DNA of 64,000 nucleotides, taken from assembly GCF_005280255.1 (NCBI RefSeq), contig NZ_CP040018.1:248001-312000 (forward strand), read 5' to 3'. The notes beneath the pieces were generated by a model, which was not told the DNA's origin, made no database searches, and saw nothing but the letters and a program-made list of their open reading frames with translations. This DNA is from Arthrobacter sp. 24S4-2. Its GTDB lineage: Bacteria; Actinomycetota; Actinomycetes; Actinomycetales; Micrococcaceae. Below, one piece after another: positions 8,447-17,864 of the stretch. The position numbers were made by a program, and so were the translations under genes. Position 1 is the first letter of the stretch; each line of letters opens with the position of its first letter.

Positions 8447-8966
8447 ATGCTGCCCGAGTTCCACTACCTCATCCATTTGGTCATGGCCTTCGTACTTTCC
8501 ACGGCCATCGGAATCGAACGGGAGATACATCAGAAGTCGGCCGGGCTCCGTACCCACATGCTCGTAGGGGTCGGCTCGGCACTGTTCATGATCATCTCCA
8601 AGTACGGATTCAACGACATCAGCGCGGAACCCGAATTCTCCCTGGACGGTTCAAGGGTTGCGGCGCAGGTCGTCAGGCATCGGATTCCTTGGGGCCGGGC
8701 TGATCTTTGTCAGGCGCGGTAAAGATCCGGTATGCGACGGTCGCGGCATCCTCAGGGAGATCATCAAGCAAACTGCTGAACACGGCCTCGCCGTAAACAA
8801 CCTCAGCATGACAGCGGACCTCTTCGGCGAAACGCACCGGGACGAAAATTGCCAGGACATACTGCTCAGGGTGACCGGATCGCCTAACGCCGTGGCGGCT
8901 GCCGTCGTAGCAATCAATCAAATCGACGGCGTCTCCAGGACCTCGTTCAGCGAAGTGGACGGCTGA
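8447..8966 (+). pseudogene. mgtC: MgtC/SapB family membrane protein, frameshifted and internally deleted
   Basis: The first 66 codons are a normal MgtC N-terminus (LVMAFVLSTAIGIEREIHQK, LRTHMLVGVGSALFMIISKYG). At about 8668 two bases are missing, so the expected VVSGIGFLGAGLIF continues in the next frame (GIGFLGAGLIFVRRG). That frame then jumps from the third membrane segment directly to the cytoplasmic ACT-like C-terminal region (DGRGILREIIKQTAEHGLAV ... VSRTSFSEVDG). About 250 bp that normally encode the last membrane helices and linker are absent, and the junction KDPVCDGRG may hide another indel. The protein cannot be made whole by a single correction. Intact MgtC proteins support growth in low magnesium or in hosts. 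Confidence 0.85.
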
Positions 8967-9528
8967 CGGGCTCCTGTGCGGGCGCCCTTCTGGCCAAAAT
9001 GCGGAGGGTTGATCATGATGAGTTCCTGGGCTCGGTGCAGCTACTCGCGGACGCCGACAGCATCATGGTGATTAGCTGGGGAGCGGGGGCCGCTGTGGCG
9101 GAGTACGCGAGAAGTATGCGGCCCTTGCCGTGGTCAGGCCATACCAAGAGACATCCGGTACGGCAGCGATCCCTTCGAGGGTTCCAGTTTCCAGAGGTTG
9201 CCTGCCCTCCGGACAACGCGATCGGCTTCTTCTAAGCTGTGCCAATCCTCGTGCGTCAAGGCGCGGAGGCTTGCCATGGGGTATTACGTCCGACGTTACG
9301 TCATGCCCACGGATCAGGCGCGACACGGGATATCCGCATCCTCCCCCAGCCCGAATCGCGCCATGTGGGACCCTGAAGACCGGCTCGAGATCGAAAGTGT
9401 GGATTTCGATCCAGGGGGTACATGGTCCTGGCGAGGTGAATGTATCCCGCGCGCAGAAGCGCAGATAGCCTACGCCTATCAGCCAGGCAGACTGACGCCC
9501 GTCCGCCTGAACTGCCACACTGTTGCTG
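8967..9528. other. degenerate stretch without a convincing gene
   Basis: Two frames have partial protein-like character. One (8999-9235, plus) contains SVQLLADADSIMVISWGAGAAVAEYARSM, which looks like the opening of a SIS sugar-isomerase domain of an RpiR-type regulator but then loses similarity. Another (from ATG 9276) reads MGYYVRRYVMPTDQ and later RLEIESVDFDPGGTWSWRGE before running into dedA in the wrong frame. Neither has a good ribosome binding site plus a full domain. I read the region as decayed coding DNA next to the mgtC pseudogene. Confidence 0.4.
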
Positions 9529-10140
9529 ATGCAGGCATTCTTCGACGGACTCCTCAACGCCAGCCCGCTGCTGGTGGCCTGTGTTGTGTTCGCGCTGGTT
9601 TTCGCCGAGGACGCCCTCTTCATCGGCTTCGTCATTCCCGGCGAAACCGCGGCCGTGGTGGGCGGCGTGATCGCGGGAAAGGGCGGCATCCCGCTGGCAG
9701 CGATGATTGCGGTGGTGGTCTCCGCGGCGATCCTGGGCGACACCGTGGGCTACGAAATCGGCAAGCACCTGGGACCGCGGCTGATCTCGCGGAAGATCTT
9801 CGACCGGAAGCGCCCCCAGCTGGACAAGGCCCGGGAGTTCCTCAAAAGACGCGGCGGACCGGCCATCTTCCTGGGCCGGTTCACCGCCTTCTTCCGCGCC
9901 GTGATGCCGGCACTGGCAGGTCTCAGCGGCATGCCCTACCGGCGCTTCGCGCTTTGGAACATCACCGGCGGCGTGCTGTGGGGGAGCCTGTTCGTCACGC
10001 TCGGCTTCCTCGCCGGAGGCCTGTATGACGAGGTGGCCCGCACTGGCGGCAGCGCCGCCGCGGTGGTCGTGGCAGCAGTGGCTGTGGCGGTGCTGGTCGT
10101 CTGGCAAATCCGCCGGCGCCGGTCCCCGGCGGACCGCTGA
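9529..10140 (+). CDS. DedA family (SNARE-associated/VTT) membrane protein
   Basis: A 203-residue inner-membrane protein of the DedA/VTT family, linked to undecaprenyl-phosphate or phospholipid flipping and membrane homeostasis. Seen: re-entrant segment EDALFIGFVIPGETAAVVGG with the family's E-x-x-x-PGE pattern, Gly-rich helix AAILGDTVGYEIGKHLGPRL, then FLGRFTAFFRAVMPALAGLSGMPYRRF, which carries the conserved F-x-R-(x)-P-A-G motif, and two final transmembrane segments ending in Arg-rich RRRRSPADR. The ATG at 9529 is preferred to the upstream TTG at 9523 by homology. It stands alone. Confidence 0.9.
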   Translation: MQAFFDGLLNASPLLVACVVFALVFAEDALFIGFVIPGETAAVVGGVIAGKGGIPLAAMIAVVVSAAILGDTVGYEIGKHLGPRLISRKIFDRKRPQLDKAREFLKRRGGPAIFLGRFTAFFRAVMPALAGLSGMPYRRFALWNITGGVLWGSLFVTLGFLAGGLYDEVARTGGSAAAVVVAAVAVAVLVVWQIRRRRSPADR

Positions 10141-10458
10141 TCCCGCCTGACCACCGGGGCGCAGCGCCGCCAGGAAGTGGGCTGGACGGCGCTCCGCTCC
10201 ATCCAGCGTCCGGCCAACGGGGAAACCCTGGAATCAGCGCACGTTTAACCGGTAACCGAGCTGGTGGTTAGGGATTCCACCGCCGCTCCCGCTGCCTGAA
10301 CTTCCGGTGCCTGTACTTAAGTGGCAGGAATGCACTCTAAACTTGACGGGTCCTCCGCGTAACTCCGACACAGTCTGTCTTACTGGCAGGGAATAAGGGC
10401 GCAATGGTGTATGTTGCATTGCCGTCAGACAAGAACATTAGAGAAGAGAACCCCCTAA
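10141..10458. other. 318-bp gap between dedA and the DUF4193 gene
   Basis: No gene is supported on either strand. The distal half is AT-richer than its surroundings and should hold the DUF4193 promoter: a TTGACG hexamer at 10343-10348 could be a -35 box but no good -10 follows at standard spacing, and an inverted repeat GCAATG/CATTGC (10401-10406 with 10417-10422) lies 36 bp before the start codon. Confidence 0.4.
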
Positions 10459-10761
10459 GTGGCAACTGATTACGACGAAGTACGTTCCGACGTCAAGGAA
10501 TCGCAAGACAACTCCCTGGAAGCGCTCCAGTCCGCCAACGCCCCGGATGCGCGCAGCGTTGTCCGCGAGCTGGACGAGGCCGACGCGATGGACGACTCCA
10601 TTGTCCCCGGCGGCGAGTTTGTGGCCGAGGAACTGGTGGTCCAGGTCATCCCGCAGGCGCAGGATGAGTTCACCTGCTACTCCTGCTTCCTGGTCCGGCA
10701 CCGCTCCCAGATCGCCCGCGAAAAGAACGGCCACGCTTACTGCGTTGAATGTGAAGGCTAG
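10459..10761 (+). CDS. DUF4193 family protein (zinc-ribbon C-terminus)
   Basis: A 100-residue acidic protein found across actinobacteria. The N-terminal two thirds is charged and probably flexible (MATDYDEVRSDVKESQDNSL). The C-terminus has two Cys pairs, FTCYSC and YCVEC, spaced like a small zinc ribbon, with the basic stretch VRHRSQIAREKNG between them. The GTG start is chosen because the family begins MATDYDxxR. Orthologues are often near genes of core RNA or cell-division metabolism, but here it is followed by urease. The molecular role is unknown. Confidence 0.88.
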   Translation: MATDYDEVRSDVKESQDNSLEALQSANAPDARSVVRELDEADAMDDSIVPGGEFVAEELVVQVIPQAQDEFTCYSCFLVRHRSQIAREKNGHAYCVECEG

Positions 10762-10978
10762 GCGCACAGCAGAGTTCCCAACCCATAACTGAACGCGCCG
10801 GCGCACTGAAAATCCGGGGACGGGTCCCCGAAATCTTCCGGAAACCTGACCGGCCTACTGTGGTCACAAACCACACCCGGTTGTGCCCAGACAGGTAGAG
10901 CTCCGGCAGGTCTGGCTAAGTCCGATCCTCCGGGTCTATAAACATAGGACCGTGCCGGGCCGTTGAAGGGACTCTCTG

Positions 10979-11281
10979 ATGCATCTGTTGCCCCGTGAGC
11001 AGGAAAAGCTCATGATCGTGGTCGCAGCCGACCTCGCCCGGCGCCGGCAGGCGCGCGGGCTGAAGCTCAACTTCCCGGAGGCCGTTGCGGTCATCAGCTA
11101 CGAACTGATCGAGGGCGCCAGGGACGGCCGCACCGTGGCCGAGCTTATGAGTTACGGCACTACCCTGCTCAGCCGTGACGACGTGATGGAAGGCGTCCCG
11201 GAAATGATCCACGACGTCCAGATCGAGGCCACCTTCCCGGATGGCACCAAGCTCGTCACCGTCCACAATCCCATCCGGTAG
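10979..11281 (+). CDS. ureA: urease subunit gamma
   Basis: The 100-residue smallest urease subunit has normal length and the family landmarks MHLLPREQEKLMIVVAADLARRR, LNFPEAVAVISYELIEGARDG and TFPDGTKLVTVHNPI. It assembles with UreB and UreC into the cytoplasmic nickel enzyme that splits urea into ammonia and CO2. AGGG lies about 9 nt before the ATG. It is the first gene of a seven-gene urease set followed by a nickel permease; 10 bp separate it from ureB. Confidence 0.98.
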   Translation: MHLLPREQEKLMIVVAADLARRRQARGLKLNFPEAVAVISYELIEGARDGRTVAELMSYGTTLLSRDDVMEGVPEMIHDVQIEATFPDGTKLVTVHNPIR

Positions 11282-11291
11282 GAGAGCCCCT

Positions 11292-11636
11292 ATGATTCCT
11301 GGAGAGTATGTCCTCGGCTCAGCGCCGGTGGTGGTCAACGCCGGGCGCGAGGCGATCGAGGTCGTCGTCGTCAACACCGGCGACCGGCCCGTGCAGGTGG
11401 GCTCGCACTACCATTTCGCTGAAGCGAACGGTGCCCTCGAGTTTGACCGCACGGCGGCGTACGGCCGCCGGCTGGATATCCCGGCGGGAACCGCGGCCCG
11501 GTTCGAGCCGGGTGACAGCAAGACCGTCCGGCTGATCGAGGTGGCCGGCAGCCGCGAGGTCTACGGCCTGAGCAACGCGGTTAACGGGCCCCTGGCGCCG
11601 GCGCCGGCACAGTCAGCCGAAGGGGGAGCGCAGTGA
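11292..11636 (+). CDS. ureB: urease subunit beta
   Basis: This 114-residue urease beta subunit begins MIPGEYVLGSAPVVVNAGRE and contains VGSHYHFAEANGALEFDR and LDIPAGTAARFEPGD, all typical. The extra C-terminal tail (LAPAPAQSAEGGAQ) is low complexity and lies outside the core beta fold. The ATG at 11292 follows TAGGAGAGCCCCT. The TGA stop overlaps the GTG start of ureC, so the two are translationally coupled. Confidence 0.98.
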   Translation: MIPGEYVLGSAPVVVNAGREAIEVVVVNTGDRPVQVGSHYHFAEANGALEFDRTAAYGRRLDIPAGTAARFEPGDSKTVRLIEVAGSREVYGLSNAVNGPLAPAPAQSAEGGAQ

Positions 11637-13378
11637 GCTTCGAACTGACCCGTAGGCAGTACGCGGACCTGTACGGCCCGACGACGGGCGACTCCATCCG
11701 CCTGGCGGACACCGAACTGTTCCTGGAAATCGAAAAGGACCTCACCGTGTACGGCGAGGAAGTGGTGTTCGGTGGCGGCAAAGTGATCCGCGACGGTATG
11801 GGCCAGAACGGCCAGGTGACGCGGGACGGGAACGTCCAAGGCGGAGCCATCCCGGACACCGTGATCACCAATGCCGTCATCCTGGACTACACCGGAATCT
11901 ACAAAGCCGACGTCGCGCTCCGGGACGGCCACATCTTCAAGATCGGCAAGGCCGGCAACCCGCAGATCACCGACGGTGTGGACATCGTCATCGGCGCCAG
12001 CACCGAGATCATCGCCGGGGAACGGAAGATCCTCACCGCCGGCGGCGTGGACACGCACATCCACTTCATCTCCCCGGACCAGGTGCCCACCGCCCTCACC
12101 AGCGGCGTAACCACCATGGTGGGCGGCGGCACGGGACCGGCCGAAGGAACCAAGGCCACCACGGTGACCCCCGGCAAATGGCACATCCAGCGGATGCTGC
12201 AGGCCACCGAGGGGATGCCCATCAACATCGGACTGTTCGGCAAGGGCCACGCGTCCGCCGTCGAACCGCTGGCCGAACAGATCCGGGCCGGCGCCATCGG
12301 GCTCAAGGTCCACGAGGACTGGGGATCCACCACCTCCTCGATCGACAACTCACTGAAAGTTGCCGACGAATACGACGTCCAGGTGGCCATCCACACCGAC
12401 ACCCTCAACGAGTGCGGCTTCGTCGAGGACACCATCCGGGCCATCGCCGGCCGGGTCATCCACACCTTCCACACCGAGGGCGCCGGCGGCGGCCACGCCC
12501 CGGACATCATCAAGATCGCCGGGCTGCCCAACGTGCTGCCCGCCTCAACCAACCCCACGCTGCCGTACACGCGCAACACCATCGAAGAGCATCTGGACAT
12601 GCTCATGGTGTGCCACCACCTCAATCCGGACATCCCGGAAGACGTGGCGTTCGCCGATTCCCGCATCCGCGCCGAAACCATCGCCGCCGAGGACGTCCTG
12701 CAGGACATGGGCATCTTCGCCATCACCTCCTCCGACTCCCAGGCCATGGGCCGCGTAGGTGAGGTGATCACCCGCACCTGGCAGGTGGCGGACAAGATGA
12801 AGAAGCAGCGCGGCGTGCTGAAAGACCCTGCCGGGGGCAGCCATGGTTCCGAAGACAGCGACAACTTCCGCCTGAAACGGTACGTGGCGAAATACACCAT
12901 CAATGCGGCCATCGCGCAGGGCATGGCCGACTCCATCGGGTCTGTTGAAGAGGGCAAGTTCGCGGACCTGGTGCTCTGGGACCCGGCATTCTTCGGCGTG
13001 AAGCCGGAGCTGGTGCTCAAGGGCGGGCAGATCGCCTACGCGCTGATGGGCGATGCCAACGCCTCCATCCCCACCCCGCAGCCGCGCACCATGCGGCCGA
13101 TGTTCGCCGCGTTCGGCAAGGCAGTGCAGCAGTCCTCCATCACGTTCCTGTCCCAGGCCGCCATCGACGCCGGAGTGCCCGAAGAGCTGGGCCTGCAGAA
13201 GGTCATCCGGCCCGTGTCGGGGATCCGTACGCTGTCCAAGGCGGACCTCAAGTACAACGACGCCACGCCGGACATCCAGGTGGACCCGGAAACGTACAAG
13301 GTGACGGTGGACGGCGAGGACGTCACCTGCGAACCGGCTGACGTGCTGCCCATGGCGCAGCGCTACTTCCTCTTCTAG
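11633..13378 (+). CDS. ureC: urease subunit alpha (catalytic)
   Basis: A 581-residue catalytic subunit holding the dinuclear nickel site. All key residues are present: the carbamylated Lys in GLKVHEDWG (Lys225 here), His ligands in DTHIHF (142 and 144), HTDTLNE and HTFHTEGAGGGH, the flap His in MVCHHL (about 328) and the Asp ligand in ITSSDSQAMGR. Numbering is shifted by +8 relative to the Klebsiella enzyme, caused by a slightly longer N-terminus. The GTG start overlaps the ureB stop. No lesion is visible, so the enzyme should be functional. Confidence 0.99.
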   Translation: MSFELTRRQYADLYGPTTGDSIRLADTELFLEIEKDLTVYGEEVVFGGGKVIRDGMGQNGQVTRDGNVQGGAIPDTVITNAVILDYTGIYKADVALRDGHIFKIGKAGNPQITDGVDIVIGASTEIIAGERKILTAGGVDTHIHFISPDQVPTALTSGVTTMVGGGTGPAEGTKATTVTPGKWHIQRMLQATEGMPINIGLFGKGHASAVEPLAEQIRAGAIGLKVHEDWGSTTSSIDNSLKVADEYDVQVAIHTDTLNECGFVEDTIRAIAGRVIHTFHTEGAGGGHAPDIIKIAGLPNVLPASTNPTLPYTRNTIEEHLDMLMVCHHLNPDIPEDVAFADSRIRAETIAAEDVLQDMGIFAITSSDSQAMGRVGEVITRTWQVADKMKKQRGVLKDPAGGSHGSEDSDNFRLKRYVAKYTINAAIAQGMADSIGSVEEGKFADLVLWDPAFFGVKPELVLKGGQIAYALMGDANASIPTPQPRTMRPMFAAFGKAVQQSSITFLSQAAIDAGVPEELGLQKVIRPVSGIRTLSKADLKYNDATPDIQVDPETYKVTVDGEDVTCEPADVLPMAQRYFLF

Positions 13379-13387
13379 GAGCCCCAC

Positions 13388-13873
13388 GTGATCATCGAAG
13401 AAGTCCTCGGCAACCTGCACGATCTCCCTGACTCCGAGGCCGGGGCGTACGCCGGGCTGCACAAGGAGAAGGTGGTGCTGCCCAGCGCCCAGCTGGTGAA
13501 GCGCATCCAGCGCGTCACCACGGACCAAGGCAAGGAGCTCGGCATCCGGCTGCCGTCCGGTTCCGGGGACCTGCGCGACGGCGACATCCTGCACGTGGCC
13601 GGCGCCAACATGATCGTGGTGTCCGTGCTCCCCACCGACGTCCTGGTGGTGGCGCCGCGGACCATCCACGAAATGGGGGTGGCGGCGCACTCGCTCGGCA
13701 ACCGGCACCTGCAGGCCCAGTTCTTCGACGCTTCCTCCGAGTACGCTGCAGAAGTCATGGTTTGCCAGTACGACCACACAGTAGAGGACTATCTCAAACA
13801 CGTCGGAGTGCCTTACGACCGCCAGGAACGCGTGATGCCCGTCCCCTTCCGCCATGCCGAACACTCGCACTAG
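13388..13873 (+). CDS. ureE: urease accessory protein UreE (nickel metallochaperone)
   Basis: The 161-residue UreE delivers Ni(II) to the urease apoprotein complex. The N-terminal peptide-binding domain (MIIEEVLGNLHDL) and the C-terminal metal-binding domain (DVLVVAPRTIHEMGVAAHSLGNRHLQAQF) are recognisable; the central HxxGNRH is the usual nickel site. The C-terminal tail has only three His (RHAEHSH), unlike the long His-rich tails of Klebsiella UreE. It starts at GTG 13388, 9 bp after ureC. Confidence 0.95.
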   Translation: MIIEEVLGNLHDLPDSEAGAYAGLHKEKVVLPSAQLVKRIQRVTTDQGKELGIRLPSGSGDLRDGDILHVAGANMIVVSVLPTDVLVVAPRTIHEMGVAAHSLGNRHLQAQFFDASSEYAAEVMVCQYDHTVEDYLKHVGVPYDRQERVMPVPFRHAEHSH

Positions 13874-13922
13874 TCCGTACCTCCGCGCGTCAGGTTTCGT
13901 CCCAGCGGCCTTGGGGTTGGAG

Positions 13923-14594
13923 ATGAGCGCGTCGTACCAGCTCGCCCTGCAGCAGTTGACGGATTCGGCTTTGCCTACCGGGGCGTTTGCTCACTCGCTC
14001 GGGTTTGAGACCTATATTGAGCGCGGGCTGGTTCATGATGGGGCGTCCTTTGGGGTGTGGCTGTCCGCGTTTGTGGGCCAGCAGCTGAGCTATTCCGACG
14101 GGCTGGCCATCCGCTTCCTTTACGAGGGTGTCCCCGTTGCGGACCTCGATGTCCTGCTGACGGCTCAGCTCCTGCCGCGGCAGCTGCGGGAGGCGAGCAT
14201 CAAGATGGGAAACCGCCTCCTTGAGATCGGGAGCGAAGTGTTCCCGTCCCCGCCGCTGGCGGCGTACCGGGACCTGGTGACCGCGGGCCGGGCCGCCGGC
14301 CATCAGCCGCTGGCGTTCGCCGTGGTCGCCCGTTCCTTGGGGGTTCCGCTCACGGAAGCGCTCGCCGCCTACCTTTTCGCGGCGGTCACGTCGCTGACCC
14401 AGAACGCGGTGCGGGCCATCCCGCTGGGGCAGAACGCCGGCCAGCGGATTCTGCGGAAAGCGCACGACGACGTCGCTGCCGCGGCCGGGCGGATCGCCCG
14501 CCTCACGCCGGACGACTTCGGGGCAGTCAGCCCCGGGCTGGAAATTTCGCAAATGCGGCACGAGCGTCAGCGTGCCCGCATGTTCATGAGCTAG
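13923..14594 (+). CDS. ureF: urease accessory protein UreF
   Basis: UreF works with UreD and UreG in loading nickel into urease. The helical family signature is clear: YQLALQQLTDSALPTGAFAHSLGFETYIERG at the N-terminus, GNRLLEIGSEVF mid-protein, and the LTQNAVRAIPLGQNAGQRIL segment. I prefer the ATG at 13923, where family similarity begins and a GGGGTTGGAG stretch lies upstream. The same frame is open from an ATG at 13854 that overlaps ureE, so a 23-residue longer form is possible. Length (223 residues) is normal for the family. Confidence 0.94.
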   Translation: MSASYQLALQQLTDSALPTGAFAHSLGFETYIERGLVHDGASFGVWLSAFVGQQLSYSDGLAIRFLYEGVPVADLDVLLTAQLLPRQLREASIKMGNRLLEIGSEVFPSPPLAAYRDLVTAGRAAGHQPLAFAVVARSLGVPLTEALAAYLFAAVTSLTQNAVRAIPLGQNAGQRILRKAHDDVAAAAGRIARLTPDDFGAVSPGLEISQMRHERQRARMFMS

Positions 14595-14606
14595 CAGGAG
14601 GACAGA

Positions 14607-15220
<614 letters not shown>

Positions 15221-15224
<4 letters not shown>

Positions 15225-16120
15225 GCACGATCCCGCTGGCAGAGCCTTCCGGCGACGTCGCCGGACCCAGCCCCGCCGCCCGGTCACCGATGGGGGAGCT
15301 TGAGCTCGTCATCGCTGAACGTGGCGGGCGCTCCGTGGCCGCGCACCAGTACCATCAAGGCGCCTTGAGGGTTTTGCGGCCGCACTACTTGGATGACTCC
15401 GGGCAGGTTTGTTATGTGGTGGTGAATCCCGGCGGGGCCTATCTCGGGGCTGATCTTTATGTGCTTGACGTGGAGGTTGGCGACGGGGCTTCGTTGGTGC
15501 TGACGACGCAGTCGGCGACGAAGATTTACCGGACTCCGGGGTCGTTTGCGGAGCAGCGGATGACCATCCGGCTGGGGGAAGGGGCGCAGCTGGAGCTTGC
15601 CCCGGACCAGGTCATTGCCTACCGGGAGGCCAGCTACCGGCAGAACACGCACATAACTGTGCATCCGTCGTCGAGCCTTGTCATGGCAGAGGTCATAACA
15701 CCCGGGTGGTCACCGGACGGCGCGTCCTTCCGGTACGAGGAACTGCGGCTGCGGAACGAAATCCATGTTGCGTCGGCGGCCGGTACCAGGCTCCTGGCCC
15801 TCGACAACCTGCTGATCCGGCCGCCCGAAAATGATGTCACCGGAATGGGTTTCATGGAGGGTTACAGCCACCTTGGTTCGCTGGTGGTGGTGGACGCCCG
15901 CGTGGACCAGGCGCTCGCCGACGAACTGCATCATGTGGCGGCAAGGCACGATGCCTACACAGGTGTCTCGCTCGGTGCCACAATGGACGGCATCACAGGA
16001 TTAGTGCTCCGGTCCCTCTCGAACAGCACCGAAAAACTAAATTCGTTACTGGGTGGCTGCAGCAGCCTTCTCCGTCAACGCTGGCATGGCAAGGCGCCCC
16101 TGAACCTGAGGAAGTACTGA
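15221..16120 (+). CDS. ureD: urease accessory protein UreD (UreH)
   Basis: A 299-residue scaffold protein of the urease maturation complex. Motifs: VVVNPGGAYLGADLYVLDV (family: NPxGGxxxGD), LTTQSATKIYRTP, QLELAPDQVIAYREASYRQ and the mid-protein ALDNLLIRP. I chose ATG 15221 because it overlaps the ureG stop and gives the expected N-terminus after a 35-residue Ala/Pro-rich leader; an upstream frame from 15182 is open but is ureG coding DNA. In many bacteria ureD leads the operon; the ureABCEFGD order here is the actinobacterial one. Confidence 0.94.
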
Positions 16121-17172
16121 TGACCTCGCTGACCGAATTTGCCACCCTGTACCGCCGGCGCGAGCATCTCTCGCTGCGGACGCGGCTGCTTTTCCTGGTC
16201 GGTGCGGTTGCCGCCCTGCACATTGCCGCCGTCGTACTTCTTGTGGCCGGTTCGGCCAGCGCCGGAGCGCCGCTGGCCCTGGGCCTGGTGCTGGCCGCCT
16301 ACATGGCCGGCGTGAAACACAGCTACGACTGGGACCACATCGCCGCCATCGACAACTCGACCCGGAAGTTCGTGGCCCAACACAAAGAACCGGTCAGTGT
16401 CGGGTTCGCGTTCAGCCTGGGCCACAGCTCCGTGGTGATCCTTGCCGGAACCCTGATGGTGGGCGGCGCGGCGCTGGTGGGCCAGTTCATGGAGGGCGGC
16501 ACCACCGGAAACCTTGTGCTGGGGCTGATCGGGAGCGGCGTCTCCGGGGTGTTCCTGCTGGCCATGGGCCTGTTCAACGGGTCCGCGTTCGTACGGGCCG
16601 CCCAGGTCTACCGAAACGCGCAGGGCGGCGGGGAAATCCGGGAAGAAGACCTCGAGGCCAAGGGCTTCGTCGCCCGGCTGCTGGCCAAACCCCTGTCCGG
16701 GGTCCAGCGGCCCCGGAATATTTACGTCATCGGCTTCCTTTTCGGGCTGGGATTCGACACGGCCACCACCATCGGGCTGCTGGTGCTGACGACGGCGGCA
16801 TCCCTCGCCGGAGTCTCTCCGCTGGCCCTCCTGGCGCTTCCGCTGGCCTTCACCGCTGCCATGACCCTGTGTGACACAACAAACGGCGTCGCCATGATGC
16901 GCCTGTACAAGTCAGCCATCCACAATCCGCAGCGGAAACTGGGCTTCAATGCCCTGGTGACCGGCATCTCAGCTTTCTCTGCGCTGTTCATTTCCTTCAT
17001 CACCCTGGGCGGATTCTTCAACGCTGCCTTCGGCCTCAACGACCCGCTGACCACCTGGCTGGGCGGAATCGACCTTGGAGAGGCCGGACTGCTGCTGGTG
17101 GCTGCGTTCCTGGCGGTATGGGGTGTGGCGGCGCTGCTCGAGCGGCGAAAGGACCGTTCGCAGGACACCTAG
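16120..17172 (+). CDS. HoxN/HupN/NixA family nickel/cobalt permease
   Basis: A 350-residue integral membrane transporter (NiCoT family) with about eight hydrophobic segments. The signature HX4DH is present as HSYDWDH (His67 to His73) in helix II, followed by AAIDNSTRK; helix III has FSLGHSSVV and later FLFGLGFDTATTIGLL and LPLAFTAAMTLCDTTNGVAM, all family landmarks. TGATG coupling to ureD shows it belongs to the urease operon, so it most likely imports Ni(II) for urease. Confidence 0.96.
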   Translation: MTSLTEFATLYRRREHLSLRTRLLFLVGAVAALHIAAVVLLVAGSASAGAPLALGLVLAAYMAGVKHSYDWDHIAAIDNSTRKFVAQHKEPVSVGFAFSLGHSSVVILAGTLMVGGAALVGQFMEGGTTGNLVLGLIGSGVSGVFLLAMGLFNGSAFVRAAQVYRNAQGGGEIREEDLEAKGFVARLLAKPLSGVQRPRNIYVIGFLFGLGFDTATTIGLLVLTTAASLAGVSPLALLALPLAFTAAMTLCDTTNGVAMMRLYKSAIHNPQRKLGFNALVTGISAFSALFISFITLGGFFNAAFGLNDPLTTWLGGIDLGEAGLLLVAAFLAVWGVAALLERRKDRSQDT

Positions 17173-17238
17173 CCTGAACACGGGACCTGAACCGGCACAC
17201 CTATGACGCGGACCGCAGCGGATGGAAGGATAGGACGC

Positions 17239-17823
17239 ATGGAACTGCACATCACGGGGGACCCCGCTGCCGACAAACTGCTCAGCGACGATGCCTTTGC
17301 ACTGCTCACCGGCATGCTGCTGGACCAGCAGGTGACCATGGAGTCGGCGTTTGCCGGTCCTGAAAAGATCCGGCAGCGCATCGGATCCATGGACCCTGCG
17401 GCCATCGCCGGGTACGACGCCCAGGGCTTTGTCGAGATGTTCAAGGAGCGGCCTGCCGTGCACCGCTTCCCGGGATCCATGGCAGGACGTGTCCAGGCCC
17501 TTGCCGAGACGGTGCACGGTGACTGGAACGGGGACGCCACAGCCATCTGGACGCAGGGCAACCCCGACGGCCAGGAGGTACTGCGCCGGCTCAAGGCGTT
17601 GCCTGGATTCGGCGAACAAAAGGCGAAAATCTTCCTGGCGCTTCTTGGGAAGCAGTGCGGGCTGCAGGCAGAAGGCTGGCGCGAGGCCGCCGGCCACTAC
17701 GGCCAGGAGGACGCCTTCCTGTCTGTGGCCGACATTGTGGATCCGGAATCGCTGAGCAAGGTGCGCGCCAGCAAGCAGGCTGCCAAGGCCGCCGCCAAAG
17801 CGGCGAAGCCAACCGGGCACTGA
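17239..17823 (+). CDS. HhH-GPD superfamily base-excision repair-like protein
   Basis: A 194-residue helix-hairpin-helix protein of a type common in Arthrobacter and relatives. Seen: LLTGMLLDQQVTMESAF near the N-terminus, and the hairpin LKALPGFGEQKAKIFLALLG in the second half, the DNA-backbone binding element of the endonuclease III/AlkA superfamily. No iron-sulfur Cys cluster is present. The tail is Lys/Ala rich (SKQAAKAAAKAAKP), perhaps for DNA contact. ATG 17239 is chosen over an upstream ATG at 17203 because the family starts MELHITGD. Substrate lesion unknown. Confidence 0.85.
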   Translation: MELHITGDPAADKLLSDDAFALLTGMLLDQQVTMESAFAGPEKIRQRIGSMDPAAIAGYDAQGFVEMFKERPAVHRFPGSMAGRVQALAETVHGDWNGDATAIWTQGNPDGQEVLRRLKALPGFGEQKAKIFLALLGKQCGLQAEGWREAAGHYGQEDAFLSVADIVDPESLSKVRASKQAAKAAAKAAKPTGH

Positions 17824-17864
17824 CGGCCCGGCCTGAGGAAGTCTCCTGATTGGAGGGTGGGACA

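Noticed and set aside
10815..10830. terminator after the DUF4193 gene (CGGGGAC/GTCCCCG)
   Set aside because: The arms leave only a 2-nt loop and no T-run follows; too weak to list.
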